Shown: positions 1 through 10,946, numbered from the stretch's first letter. The stretch: DNA of 64,000 nt from Leguminivora glycinivorella (GCF_023078275.1 NC_062988.1:823501-887500), one strand, 5' to 3'. Program-made: numbers and translations. Notes: generated by a model from the sequence alone, not told the origin.

Positions 1-970
1 CAAGGTGAAATATCGGGTCCTGCCGTGGATAGGCTTTGGAATTAGTTCTGACAGAGAAATATCGACATAGGAACTAGAGGAAGCATACCGGGATCTGGTT
101 TGAACAAAATTTGTTTCTATAAGTTTTATGTGGCAAAAGTCTGTTTTTTTCATCTTCAGTTTCTATTTCTGATTCCCTAAGAGCGAATTATGTTTTTTTG
201 TCATTTAATCCTACAACAATAAAAGCAATATGTGTCAGTTTTTGCAACCACCACAAACATTATTATTACATTATGTAGTTGTATAAAACCGAGGTACTAC
301 TCATAGGACTTAATATTTTTCATCCCGTATTTCGTAAAATATAAGCAAAATCAATGAAATTATTACTTAACTTCGTAAAATAACTAATAAAAAAGAAGAT
401 TATTTACAAATTAGTAAGAAAGTACTCAAAATTACATGAATAAAATTGGATTTACTAACCTCTCCTTCACGGAATACCCATGTCGCCGTCTGTAACCTGT
501 CAGTTTGACACTTTGTTTTTATTTTTCAAGCTTATGAGTGTGTTCACATTCAACCTGAAACACCCCTCTAGAAAATCGGATACGTCAGTTTAGATTGGCG
601 CGAAATTTGAAATCAAAATGTCGGCTTTTATAATAAGTCCTACTGGTAGGACCGTGGTACGCTATGACTAATATAGTCGTTGAAGAAGCTGGGCCTGAAT
701 GACCAACTTAATTATTACTATAGGAAGGACCTTGGGCCTTGGAGGTTAAAACGAAAGTTCACAACAAGGATAGCAAATAGGTATACATACACCTTAACGA
801 TCTAGCCCGCTCTCTATCTTTCAGCGTTTAACAAACAGTCTAACCACTACAACCATTATTCTTATAATAAACAGTCCAAACGCAGGTTTTCATCGTTATT
901 TCAAAACGACCAAATACAGTCCCATTTCTCACGTACTTAAGTCCTTTACGGCCCATCACGGAACTTTCGG
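1..970. other. Non-coding stretch, no feature recognised
   Basis: AT-rich sequence with frequent stops in all frames. I see no convincing splice-flanked open frame, RNA gene or clear repeat here. Confidence 0.5.
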
Positions 971-1089
971 AGACCAGCCTAGCCGAAGTGACAATCTTTG
1001 ACGCTACGCGGCGATTGAAGCACAGTCTGGCTCTGTCGATATCGTGCAACTATTACAAGAGAGCGATAGAGAGAGCTAGCTACGATACG
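971..1089. repeat. Interspersed repeat, family A (copy 1)
   Basis: The sequence matches a second copy at 10811-10946. Shared blocks include GCCTAGCC, TGACAATC(T/G)TTGACGCTA, GGCTCTGTCG and AGAGA(T/G)AGCTAGC. It looks like a degraded non-autonomous element. No coding capacity is seen. Confidence 0.55.
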
Positions 1090-1904
1090 GTTACGAAGCG
1101 TTAACGATTGTGTTATAACTAGGTACACTATAATTTGCTCTCATATGATGAATGGATCCAGAGAGCTTGTTTTGGAAGTAATTGTTACTTGTGTACTCAA
1201 CCTCACATTACAATTACATAGTGCATGCTATTGTGAACTTTGTAACACATTCTTAAGAACACTTTTTAGTGATGTATCAGTATGAGATACGATGTTGCGA
1301 GACGTCGATATGGCCATTGCTCCAAAGCACGCGATCAGAGACAGTTAAGTTTGTATTGAAATTAAATATTTTTTGCCCCCGTTTGGGGAGCGGTCTGTGA
1401 ATTGTTTTGGTCCGCTATTCGATTCAGTTATACTTTTTGCTGATGCAAATACTTTAAGGTGAGGACTTTCATTAACAATGGTCATGTATGTAGGTATATA
1501 CCAGTAGCGGCTCGCCTTAAAGTGCGCTTGTGCGGTGCACTCCCAGAAATTATCACAAGTAAATTATAGTAATACATCTGTTATGATACCTCTAATTAAT
1601 GTATTATTATTTAAAAAAAGTATCGCAAAAAAGTTAAGCTCAATTAAACAATTACTTGTATTTCTTAACAGTTCATTAATCTGACTATTACTCCGCCAAC
1701 TCCCTTCCTACAATTTCATACGCACCGCGCTCAACGGAGCGCTTTCGATTGCGCTCCTATGGAAAAAGATTCAGTGCATTCATCGATAGAAAATTCAGTG
1801 AGAGTGAAAGAGAAGCTTAGACACAGCTCCGCGCGTGAGACAGACGATTATCTATGAAATATTAGGTAAAGCGGGAGCGCCGCACCGACCACAGAACTAT
1901 CTAA
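1090..1904. other. Non-coding stretch, no gene recognised
   Basis: AT-rich, with a few GC-richer patches near 1510-1550 and 1710-1880 that resemble worn repeat sequence. No open frame with plausible splice sites was found. Confidence 0.4.
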
Positions 1905-3870
1905 ATATATAAAAGAAGAAGCTGACTGACTGACATATCAACGCACAGCCGAAACCGCTGGTCCTAGAGATCTCAAATTTGGCACGTAGGTTCCTTATAT
2001 AGTGTAGAGGAGCACTAAGAAAGGATTTTCCAAAATTCACCTCCTAAGGGGGTCAAATGGGGGTTCAAAGTTTGTATGGGGAAACAAGATTAGTTTGACT
2101 ATTTTATTCGAAACTTCACAGGAAGATTCCTTAAGACATATGACTGAATACGTGTTTCAGGTTTTTTGAAAATTTAACCCCTAAAAGGGTGAAAAGGGGG
2201 GTGATAAAGTCAAAAAATCAATATGGGTATGGTTTTTATGGTTTATCGGGTCGCTGATCACGATAAATACAACGTTTTTAAAATCTAACGAGGCGGAAGT
2301 GAAATACCTTCTCCCCTGTTGTGGTGCAATGGGGTTTAAATATCAAAAAAATATATAAAAGAAGATATTGACTGACTGACTGACATATCAACGCACAGCC
2401 GAAGCCGCTGGTCCTAGAGATGTCAAATTTGGCACGTAGGTTCCTTATATAGTGTAGAGGAGCACTAAGAAAGGATTTTTCAAAATTCGCCTCCTAAGGA
2501 GGTCAAATGGGGGTTCAAAGTTTGTATGGGGAAACAATGTTAGTTTCACTGGTTTATTCGAAACTTCACAAGAGGGATCCTAAAAACATATGACTAAAGA
2601 CGTGTTTCAGGTTTTTTGAAAATTTAACCCCTAAAAGGGTGAAAAGGTGGTGGTAAAGTTAAAAAACTAATATGGGTATAATTTTTAGGGTTTATTGGGT
2701 CGCTGATCACGATAAATACAACGTTTTTAAAATCTAACGAGGCGGAAGTGAAATACCTTCTCCCCTGTTGTGGTGCAATGGGGTTTAAATATCAAAAAAA
2801 TATATAAAAGAAGAAACTGACTGACTGACTGACTGACATATCAACGCACAGCCGAAACTGCTGGTCCTAGAGATTTCAAATTTGGCACATATGTTCCTCA
2901 TATAGTGTAGAGGAGCATTAAGAAAGGATTTTTCAAAATTCCTCTCCTAAGGGGGTCAAATGGGGGTTCAAAGTTTGTATGGGGAAACAAGATTAGTTTG
3001 ACTATTTTATTCGAAACTTCACAGGAAGATTCCTTAAGACATATGACTGAATACGTGTTTCAGGTTTTTTGAAAATTTAACCCCTAAAAGGGTGAAAAGG
3101 AAGAGGGTCTTCACAGGAAGATTCCCAAATACATGTTTCAGGATTATTGAAAGTTTAATCCCTAAAAGGGTGAAAAGGGGGTGATAAAGTCAAAAAAACA
3201 ATATGGGTATCGTTTTTATGATTAATCGGGTCGCTGATCACGATAAATACAACGCTTTTAAAATCTAACGAGGCGGAAGTGAAATACCTTCTCCCCTGTT
3301 GTAGTGCAATGGGGTTTAAATATCAAAAAATATATAAAAGAAGAAACTGACTGACTGACTAACTGACATATCAACACACAGCCGAAACCGCTGGTCCTAG
3401 AGATTTCAAATTTGGCACATAGGTTCCTTATATGGCGTAGAGGAGCACTAAGAAAGGATTTTTCAAAATTCTCCTCTTAAAAGGGTGAAATGGGGGTTCA
3501 AAGTTTGTATCGGGAAACAAGATTAGTTTGACTATTTTTTCGAAACTTCACAGGAGGATTCCTAAAGAGATGTTTCAGGTTTTTTGAAAATTTGACCCCT
3601 AAAGGGGAGCAAAGGGGGTAAAGTCAAAAACACAATATGGGTATCGTTTTTATGGTTTATCGGGTCGCTGATCACGATAAATATTTAAAATCGAATGAGG
3701 TGGAAAAGAAATTTTCTCCCCTGTTGTTGTGCAATGGGGTTAAAATATCCAAAATAGCCATAAGTATAGGTTTAGTTTTTATCTTTACTTCTGGTTCAAG
3801 AGATTTCAAATTGACACGGAAGTTCCTTAGAGGAGCACTAAGAAAGGATTTTTCAAAGTTCACCTCCTAG
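1905..3870 (+). repeat. Tandem array of a ~450-bp lepidopteran repeat
   Basis: Four units start with (A)TATATAAAAGAAGA followed by a (CTGA)n run, near 1905, 2351, 2801 and 3331. A partial fifth unit spans about 3790-3870. Each unit carries the blocks ACATATCAACGCACAGCCGA, GGTCCTAGAGAT, TTTGGCAC and CCCCTAAAAGGG, and ends in AAATATCAAAAAA. Spacing is about 446, 450 and 530 bp; the third unit is longer because it holds an internal partial duplication near 3100-3180. A diverged relative lies at about 50690-50880. Short open frames inside (for example 3637-3870) look incidental. Confidence 0.8.
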
Positions 3871-3883
3871 CATGATAATTTGA

Positions 3884-4183
3884 CAGGGGCAAGGACAGGG
3901 ACAGGGACAGGGACAGGGTCAGGGACAGGGACAGGAACGGGATAGGGTTAGGGATAGGGATAGGGGTAGGGGTAGGGGGTAGGGGTAGGGGTAGGGGTAG
4001 GGAAGGGGTAGGGGTAGGGGTAGGGGTAGGGATAGGGATAGGGATAGGGATGCGGATGCGGATAGGGATAGGGATAGGGATAGGGGACGGGGATAGGGAT
4101 AGGGGAGGGACATGGGCAGGGACGGGACGGGGACGGGGACAAGGATAGAGATAGGGACGGGGATAAGAATAGGGATTGGGGTC
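3884..4183 (+). repeat. G-rich minisatellite (GGGACA / GGGATA / GGGGTA)n
   Basis: About 300 bp of six-base units that drift from GGGACA through GGGGTA to GGGATA and back. Dense runs of three or four G make G-quadruplex formation on this strand likely. The reverse strand has three overlapping low-complexity frames (Pro-Tyr, Ser-Leu and Pro-Ile repeats), a by-product of a period divisible by three. Confidence 0.85.
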
Positions 4184-4589
4184 GGAATAATCGGTCGGCA
4201 ATCGATATCTAGGCAGTGTAAAATGCAGGTGGCTCAGTGGGAAGGGATTAGTAAGTATGCATCGGCGAGTATCCTGCATCCGTAATAACTATTACATTCA
4301 ATGTGCTGTAAGAAGATCGTTGTTTGCTTGCCTTTTATATGTTTACGTTTGCAATAAGTATAAGCAAAATGGAAAAAATTGTAAGCGATAATGCAAGGAA
4401 GTACTTTTTACCCTACCGACCATAGCGTCGAGATACTGGCTATGTGGGTTGTATGAAGTTTCCCCAGTATAAATATTTATATAGGTAAAATACATACATA
4501 TTCGTACCTACTACCTACGCTGTGGTCGCTGTGTAACAATTCTACAATCATTGCAAGAATTTCTTTTAAAACAATAGTAATATGTGTAA
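4184..4589. other. Non-coding stretch, no feature recognised
   Basis: No splice-supported open frame, RNA gene or recognisable repeat. Confidence 0.4.
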
Positions 4590-4673
4590 GGCACAGTCAG
4601 CCAAAAAAGTGGTTTACCACTTTTCGATCAATAGAGTCGAAAAGTGGGAAACCACTTTCATGGCTGACCGTAC
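4590..4673. mobile_element. Hairpin MITE, family B (copy 1)
   Basis: A near-perfect inverted repeat: CAGTCAGCC and GTGGTTTACCACTTTTCGA on the left, the complementary sequence on the right, and a short AT loop. The second copy is at 60350-60445. GTGG(T)TTACCAC is itself palindromic. Confidence 0.75.
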
Positions 4674-4683
4674 CGCAAATAGA

Positions 4684-4731
4684 TCAGTTACAATGGCCCC
4701 CCCAGTCGAGAATTGCCCCGCTTTACCTTAA
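4684..4731. repeat. Fragment of the MITE seen whole at 16691-16909
   Basis: One terminal region only (CCCCCCAGTCGAGAATTGCC, then GCTTTACCTTA). It matches the right end of the complete element at 16691-16909. Confidence 0.6.
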
Positions 4732-4829
4732 TCGAAATAATCGCGGACAGATAGATGTACCTACAAAGAAACCTACGGATCCAAATGAAAATCTTATTTT
4801 TTGTAAACGTTTCAATAAGAATACTTTTA

Positions 4830-4860
4830 TTACGCGGGCGAAGCCGCGGGTAAAAGCTAG
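4830..4860 (+). mobile_element. Helitron 3' end fragment
   Basis: The GC-rich hairpin block GAAGCCGCGGG is followed by AAAAGCTAG and then a T. This is the same 3' end (CTAG before T) as the fuller Helitrons at 10433-10611, 15895-16075 and 36495-36800. The 5' part is missing. Confidence 0.55.
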
Positions 4861-5019
4861 TATCAAAATAGAAGGAAGAAGTATCCTATTTAGTACTTCG
4901 CGTGGCAAAAAGAAGACTCAACGACCTCTTTCCTCGCCGCAAACGACAGTCTGCGTTGTTGCTCTTTTGTTCATTGCAGCCTTAATTTAACGACCTCGAC
5001 TTGGCGTGCATTCAAAACG

Positions 5020-5574
5020 AGCGATATCTATATAAACATGAAATAAGTGTCTTAGCAATGCGTGTAATAAAAATAATTTAATTTGTTCTTAGATTACGAG
5101 CGATGTAAAAATTAGCTATTCAAACTGTCGAGTCAACTCATATTCGTGACGTCAAGTGTCCATGCAAAATGTTACACGGTTGGTCTTGTCAACCGCCGAG
5201 CTTGTTCCTTCTATCTCGGTATAGGTCTGTGCGTTTGTCCTTGATTACCATCTTGTTGCAGCGCGCAGGCGCGATGCGCTTCGCGGTCATCCGCGTACTT
5301 ATTTCGCGCGCTATTTTGTAAACAAGTTGTACGGCACCCGCAGGAAATACGATTTAGACTTAATTTGAAACCGCATAATTAAATTGTTTTAATTAAGGGT
5401 AAGTGTAAATAATTTCAGTGTGTGAGAATGGATGGATGCAACGTGACATAAAAGTGTGTGAAAAAACTTTAGCAACCCGATTAGAATTAAAAGTCCAGTG
5501 GTTATGTGAATGTGACAAAAGTGAAAAGTGAAAACCATTTCTTTTATTTGGAAGTGGCGCGGACGACGGAGGTG
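5020..5574 (+). promoter_or_regulatory. Candidate promoter and untranslated first exon with splice donor
   Basis: A TATATAAA-like box lies near 5029. A GC-richer, CpG-containing stretch (about 5200-5340) leads into sequence resembling a lepidopteran 5' UTR, rich in AAGTGTGTG and GTGAAAAGTGAAAAC. A consensus donor follows at 5575 (GTG|GTGAGT). The first in-frame ATG, at 5506, gives only 23 codons before the donor and ends at the donor in phase 0. Joining it to the exon at 8991 would reach a stop after seven codons, so a coding link between the two is not supported. Low to moderate confidence. Confidence 0.35.
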
Positions 5575-5830
5575 GTGAGTGTGCATGGACCGAAACCCGT
5601 CTCAATGATCGGTCGTCAGGAAATATGCAAGGCCTTAGATTCAGCATATCGAAAATCCACACAGGAGTACCGTCCTACCGTCATACTAGGTACATACATG
5701 TAGGATCTTGGTGCTCACAATAAGAGTTTGAGTGAACACCCACATATTATAGCCACGAGCCGCCTCTGGTATATACACGAATGACTTTTTTAAGGGTAGG
5801 TACATATTTATATGTTGTGTCGCTCTGGAG

Positions 5831-6210
5831 CTTATTATTATTATTTCTTTATTACAGGACATTCTTACATAGATTGACTGAGTCCCACGGTATGCTCAAG
5901 AAGCCTTGTATTGTGGGTACTCAGACAACGATATCGTCACTACTTTTAAATAATCTCGTATCTCACGTTGTTCCTCAAAGTTAAAACGCAGTAAGTCTAT
6001 ATGCATTCCATACATACTTACTACAATTTTCTTTTCATAGACAGACGAATTTAAAAGTAGTGACGATATATATAATATACGAATACTTATATACATAGAA
6101 ACCATCCATGACTCAGGAACAAACATCTGTGTTCATCACATAAATAAATGTCCTTATCAGGATTCGAACCCGGGACCGCGGCGTAGCAGGCGATTCATAC
6201 AGGCCAGTAG
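5831..6210 (-). mobile_element. tRNA-derived SINE, interrupted by a MITE
   Basis: On the minus strand the B-box GGTTCGAATCC lies near 6160, and the body runs to a 3' tail of ATT repeats near 5831. The internal block ACCCACAATACAAGGCTTCT is shared with the copies at 8061-8322 and 58395-58560. A second element sits inside at 5935-6065. The tRNA head is truncated. Confidence 0.75.
5935..6065. mobile_element. MITE, family C, nested in SINE (4-bp ATAT duplication)
   Basis: The element runs from CGTCACTACTTTTAAA to TTTAAAAGTAGTGACG and is flanked on both sides by ATAT (5931-5934 and 6066-6069). Removing it with one ATAT restores the SINE sequence seen at 8061-8322. The right inverted repeat is about 10 bp shorter than in the second copy at 56381-56527. 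Confidence 0.8.
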
Positions 6211-8060
6211 CTCTTTGGTATTCAAATGTTCGTTCTGAAATGGATCATCGTGTAATGTGGGATCTTGTGACGCATGTTCTTGTAATGATACATGTATTTA
6301 TTTCAGTTTTAAACTACTATCCACTTTTGGTATAATCCGGACGCCTAACTTTCGTCTGTTCGTCCTTAACAACTTCCATCCATCCCTCCACACGCAACTA
6401 ACTCGATTAGCTTAGTACAACTCGACCGCGCGTTCCAACTACCTCTCTTGGTTAGACTTTTTCTAATTTTAATATTGCGCCTTGTAGAATTTACATAATT
6501 CGTTTTTTTTAACCGTTTTAAGATATTAAATAGCTTTATAATTGTTTAACTGTGTAATTTCGCGACTATTTTTATCTGTACATAAATCACAAGTAACAAA
6601 TAGTTTGCCTATCCTAAAATCTGTTTATTTTGTCCAATCTATGAGAAATAAGTAGATTAAAGACCGAAGTTGCACCTTTATTTGGCTTTAGCAAAACTAC
6701 ATCAATTTAATTATTTCTAAAAACCTGTCTAAATATAGTAAATGTTGTTATGATTATGACATTTAAAAAATTATCTGTCCCAGAAAAGATTTCACCGAAA
6801 AGTGATTTAGGTATCCATGAAACCCCAAAACGAATAAAACACGGATGTTTTGTTGGCGTGAAAGTGTAAATTCTACTTATTAGGTTCTTGACTTAAGTAT
6901 TTAAAGTGAATTGGTTAAGTGGAGTGAAGATGTTTCGTGTTATTTGTTTACGAGTGATTATTTGATTTGTTTAGAAGTGTGCGGCCTTTTGTCTTAGAAT
7001 AACAAAAGTTGTTCAACTGACAACGAAATTTATAAGGTACAGTTACAATTAAAACTTTGTTTACATAACGGTATTTGTTTCGTCGGTGTTTGGGGGGCAG
7101 ATTGTCGATAATTGACTATTGTTATGATTTGTAACTTTATATTATGTTATAAAGTAAACTTTCTTGAGACATGTTTTAAATATTGAAAAGCAAGCTTCTA
7201 CTCACGTTTATTATATCTCTGTGGTAATTCTTCGTCAGATGGCATGATACTTGATTACTCGCGACGGCTACATTCCTTGCATTACACCATTTGCACCCTA
7301 CGGTGCTTGTCTCACTGACATTATCGCCAATAGCTATATACATAGTACTACCTTAACGTGAGTAATCGCACTTAGCGCTACATAACTAAATGGGCGATTA
7401 ATATGTATGTATCATCAATTCTCCGTAATATATTGTATATACATAAAGTGGGGTTTAGTCAATATATTTTTCGCCAAAGATGTTATGCCATCAAGTTGCT
7501 ACACTGCAATCGGTATGACATAATACCTAATACACTCCAGTTAGCTATACGTAGTACCTATGTATAAAGATTGCTCGCCCCGGCCACAGAACAGCCGGAT
7601 TTCCACAATACCCACAATAAGCGTCCTTGGACGACCCTCATCCCACCTCACGTTACTCTAACCTAAACTTTACAACGAACTCACAGGACTTATGTTCCAA
7701 TGTAAGTTCCAGCCATTGATGATTATGCGAAAAAAAGTCTAAGAATTCATCTCCGTGGAGGTATATGTTATAATAGTATAATGATGGTATACAGGAATTA
7801 CAGGAAATTACTTTATGCTAGCGGAATGCAGTTTTACGCGTAACTGCAAATTTTAATATTCAAGTGCATTGAGATTCAGATTCGATCGTAAACGTCATTT
7901 CATGATACAATGGCATGGTAGACATATTATGATGATATTGATGATATCATATGATGAGAATATTCTTTCGTAGTTTAGTGGAAGCATTTTTAGGACATAC
8001 GCCTTTTCAACCGAAGAAATCGAGGTTTGCTAAATACATTTTGAATTTTAATGACATAAT
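6211..8060. other. Long non-coding stretch, no gene recognised
   Basis: AT-rich intron-like or intergenic sequence. I saw no exon with good splice sites and an open frame. If the first exon ending at 5574 and the exon at 8991 belong to one gene, this is part of its first intron. Confidence 0.4.
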
Positions 8061-8322
8061 AAATAATAATAAATAATAAATATTATAGGACATTCTTACA
8101 CAGATTGACTGAGGCCCACGGTAAGCTCAAGAAGGCTTGTGTTGTGGGTACTCAGACAACGACATATATAATATATAAATACTTATATACATAGAAAACA
8201 TCCATGACTCAGGAACAAATATCTGTGCTCATCACACAAATAAATGCCCTTACCGGGATTCGAACCCGGGACCGCGGCGCAGCAGGCAGGGTCACTACTG
8301 ACTGCGCCAGACCGGTCGTCAA
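8061..8322 (-). mobile_element. tRNA-derived lepidopteran SINE, near full length
   Basis: On the minus strand a tRNA-like head shows an A-box-like TGGCGCAGTCAGTAGTG and a perfect B-box (GGTTCGAATCC). A tRNA-unrelated body follows (GAGTCATGGATG, TATATAAGTATTTATATATT, ACCCACAACACAAGCC, AATCTGTGTAAGAATGTCC) with an (AAT)n-type tail. Relatives lie at 5831-6210, 57300-57440 and 58395-58560. Confidence 0.85.
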
Positions 8323-8509
8323 ACATATGTTAAAATTATTAACAACGCGCTACCAACAAAGGGATACTCTAAAAAATAAATATTGGACTTTTCGAGACAG
8401 GGCAACGACTTGAGTATTAGTACTGTGTACTTCTACTTAGTGACTTAGAGAAAACATTGTATGTTAATAATAATAATAATTTATAATAATTTCGACCTCG
8501 ACAGCTGTG

Positions 8510-8587
8510 ACCTGGGTGGCCGAGCGGATTAAGAGGCATTTCCCGCGATTGGAAAGTACGCTGGTTCGATTCCAGCCTCAGGCACCA
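8510..8587 (+). tRNA. tRNA-like sequence with intact Pol III boxes (degenerate tRNA or SINE head)
   Basis: It folds as a cloverleaf: acceptor arm with six of seven pairs, D-stem GCC/GGC, anticodon stem TTTCC/GGAAA, T-stem GCTGG/CCAGC, and an encoded CCA at 8585-8587. The A-box TGGCCGAGCGG and B-box GGTTCGATTCC match consensus. A TTTTT Pol III terminator lies at 8602-8606. The anticodon would be CGA (Ser), but position 33 is G instead of U, the first acceptor pair is A-C, and the variable arm is only about four bases although the D-arm is of the Leu/Ser type. A tRNA-derived repeat or pseudo-tRNA is more likely than a working tRNA. Confidence 0.55.
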
Positions 8588-8745
8588 GAGGACTTGGTCA
8601 CTTTTTCTTTCATATGTGTAATTTATTTCGGTTTTAACATTGTATGTGTAGATTTATTTTATTTTTAGCCTAGATTAGTATGTAAAGATAAGCTTGTTTG
8701 CCCTCACAGGGCGTCATGAACTGACCTACCTACTGCATTACACCT

Positions 8746-8850
8746 GCATTTAATGTACTATGAGCTGCAAAAGTGCATGGTGAATTTATCAATCATTTCA
8801 TTCATAATTTCTCCATGCACTTTTGCAGCTGATAGTACATGACATTGCAA
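8746..8850. mobile_element. Small inverted-repeat element (MITE)
   Basis: The arms at 8753-8780 and 8813-8840 are complementary over 27 of 28 bases (core AGCTGCAAAAGTGCATGG), around a 32-base AT-rich loop. Confidence 0.65.
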
Positions 8851-8990
8851 TAAAAAAATGAAATGATAATTTATTCTAATAATAATCATCATTTGAAAGT
8901 TTTATTTTGCTATTCTTATTCGTCATTTGAATAAATTTTGCCCATGTCTGTCAAAAACAAGAGTTTGACTGTGTGTTTGTTTGTCCGCAG

Positions 8991-9074
8991 ATAGTGTTGT
9001 GCTCGTGCCTGTGAAGTGCATCGATGATACTCTAGGAGCTCGGACGGGCGCCACGCTGCTCGGATTTATCATAT
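8991..9074 (+). CDS. Candidate 84-nt internal coding exon, gene unknown
   Basis: A good acceptor (TTTGTTTGTCCGCAG) precedes it and a strong donor (GTAAGT) follows at 9075. Only one frame is open. It starts after two bases of a split codon and leaves one base at the end, so the exon is symmetric (phase 1-1, 84 nt) and could be skipped without a frameshift. The frame encodes 27 full codons starting Ser-Val-Val-Leu-Val-Pro, with a central Cys-Ile-Asp-Asp and a hydrophobic end (Ala-Thr-Leu-Leu-Gly-Phe-Ile-Ile). GC content is clearly higher than the flanks. I do not recognise the protein. No partner exon with matching phase was found in the window. Confidence 0.45.
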
Positions 9075-9539
9075 GTAAGTCATTCTTAAATAAAAACAGT
9101 TTTGTTTCTTAATTTCATATTGTAAAACTTATTGTTTTTGCTCAAAGGCGTTCAACACATAACGTTATATATCCAAATTTGATAGCACTTTGAAGGAGTA
9201 AATCCACAACGAAAGATTGACTAATATTGATTTGTCGCACATTCATTTAAACTGATAGATTCAGTAGCATCTGTACGAAGTGATTGATATCTTTGATCTT
9301 AGCCCCGACTAACACACCATTCATGTTACCCTTCAACCGGCCCACTGCTTATGTGTCGAGGGACAGCATCACGCATCAAACCAGTTTTTATTATCCTGTG
9401 ACCTAAAACTATGTGTCGGGCATGGATGACAGATTCCTTAGGAACTTAAGTAACTTAAACCTATAGGGCATATCAGCGTTAGGGTCAATACACACGGAAT
9501 TAATCTCGCAATGCGCAAGCTATATTTCATGGGCATATT
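9075..9539. other. Non-coding stretch, no feature recognised
   Basis: Intron-like AT-rich sequence after the exon at 8991-9074. No second exon was identified. Confidence 0.35.
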
Positions 9540-9838
9540 TTTATTTTGTTGTCGATTTTACTTTTTTATTTTTGGAATTTTTTGCACTTTTTCTACTCAG
9601 AATCATGAGCTCTTTTGATTCTACTAGGAGACAAAAATGTCCCATAACTTCCATATATTTTTTGTCTTCCTCTGAGTTACGATAAAACAAGTTGTATGAG
9701 AAATTGTAACTCAGTGGAAAAAAAATTGTGAGACATTTTTTTTCTCCTACAGAAACGAAAGAGATCATGATTCTGAGTGGAAAAAGTACAAAAATTACCA
9801 CATTTGAAAAAAAAGTAAAACAGACAAGAAAATAAAAA
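9540..9838. mobile_element. Inverted-repeat element, family D (copy 1)
   Basis: T-rich and A-rich arms carry the mirrored blocks CTACTCAGAATCATGAGCTC and ATGATTCTGAGTGGAAAAAG. Related elements are at about 19770-19990 and 63667-63978. The 86-codon minus-strand ORF across it is incidental. Confidence 0.65.
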
Positions 9839-9858
9839 TATGCCTTTATTTCCTAAGG

Positions 9859-10001
9859 CACTGGTCCCACCACTAGCTAGTAAAACGATGAGCTATCGGC
9901 TATTTATGCGACAAAAGATAGTTATTTCTGAGCGATGAACTATAAAATAGTCTCTCGAATATGGTTTTGTTTTTTTTTGCTAGCATCGCCGTGGGACCAG
10001 T
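9859..10001. mobile_element. MITE with CACTGGTCCCAC termini
   Basis: Left end CACTGGTCCCACCACTAGC; right end GCTAGCATCGCCGTGGGACCAGT, partly complementary, with an AT-rich interior. Confidence 0.65.
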
Positions 10002-10432
10002 ATATTCAATATGGATTTTTTTTTTTCATGAATATATTCATAATTTTATTATGCTTAACACACTATATTTCTATAAAAGCAAGACACAATCCTACGTTCC
10101 CCCAGCCGTGAAAGTCAAGGTTCGCCGCAGCGACCGCGAAACTAAAGAAAACGTAAACGTTAATGAGTCACACGCAAAATATTAAATACTATCACAGCGA
10201 CACAAGTGCTCCTTTGAACCGTGGATCACGTGGCCTTGGTACTGATAGTGTATTATATTAGTAAATACTGTTATCGAATCTAACTGTTTTAAAAAAATGC
10301 GTCTGATTATGACTTAAGTTACATAATGTGCAAGTATACTTTTTTTTTGGCAGGTATTTGAGTCAATTGTGTTCGGTCAAAAGTGAATTATATTTTCCTG
10401 AACTCCCAGGGAGTTATTACGAGTATGAAATA
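10002..10432. other. Non-coding stretch, no gene recognised
   Basis: Open frames here are short and have no splice support. Confidence 0.35.
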
Positions 10433-10611
10433 CTAGCTTTTGCCCGCGGCTTCGCTCGCATTAGAAAGAGACAAAAAGTAGCCTATGTCACTCTCCATCC
10501 CTTCAACTATCTCCACCTAAAAAATCACGTCTATTCATCGCTCCATTTTGCCGTGAAAGACGGGCAAACAAACAGACACACACACTTATCCATTTATAAT
10601 ATTAGTATGGA
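10433..10611 (-). mobile_element. Short non-autonomous Helitron, complete ends
   Basis: Read on the minus strand it begins TCCATACTAATATTATAAA and ends GCAAAAGCTAG, inserted exactly between A and T. A GC-rich palindrome (CCGCGG) lies about 10 bases before the CTAG end. These are the hallmarks of Helitron insertion. The internal sequence (TGTGTGTCTGTTTGTTTG, GATAGTTGAAGGGATGGAGA) is shared with 15895-16075, 36495-36800 and 49247-49512. Confidence 0.8.
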
Positions 10612-10810
10612 TGTACTTGAAAATTCATAGAAAAATTAAACCATTTTTTTACTTCGTTTAATTCTTGTTTAATTCTACCACCAAAAACTTTTTAGTTTTT
10701 TTGACGGCAAAACTCACTTAATTGATACGATTTCCACGCATCATTAAGTTTTACGCAATTGTCCGTTCCGATGATGTCAATCGAACGTTTAAAAGAATAC
10801 CGATTACGCT

Positions 10811-10946
10811 ACAGCCGGCCTAGCCAAATGACAATCGTTGACGCTAGTCATCGATCGAAACGCAGTATGGCTCTGTCGCACCAATACCACAGAATATATA
10901 AAAGTACATGTGCCAATACGGAAGAACAATAGAGATAGCTAGCGTA
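10811..10946. repeat. Interspersed repeat, family A (copy 2)
   Basis: It matches 971-1089 over most of its length (TAGCCAAATGACAATCGTTG, GACGCTA, GGCTCTGTCG, AGATAGCTAGCG). Confidence 0.55.

Noticed and set aside
1905..3870. Regularly spaced direct repeats resembling an array such as CRISPR
   Set aside because: Units of about 450 bp with no short repeat/unique spacer pattern, in a eukaryotic genome. It is an ordinary tandem repeat.
3860..4279. Three overlapping minus-strand frames of Pro-Tyr, Ser-Leu and Pro-Ile repeats
   Set aside because: They are translations of the six-base G-rich minisatellite in different phases, with no other coding sign.
8230..8322. A possible tRNA gene on the minus strand
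   Set aside because: The tRNA-like part continues into a known SINE body with a 3' tail and related copies, so it is a SINE head.
5506..9074. A gene joining ATG 5506 to the exon at 8991
   Set aside because: The phases do not fit; the joined frame stops after seven codons of the second exon.
9541..9801. An 86-codon Lys/Ser-rich minus-strand frame
   Set aside because: It lies fully within a family D inverted-repeat element present three times in the window.
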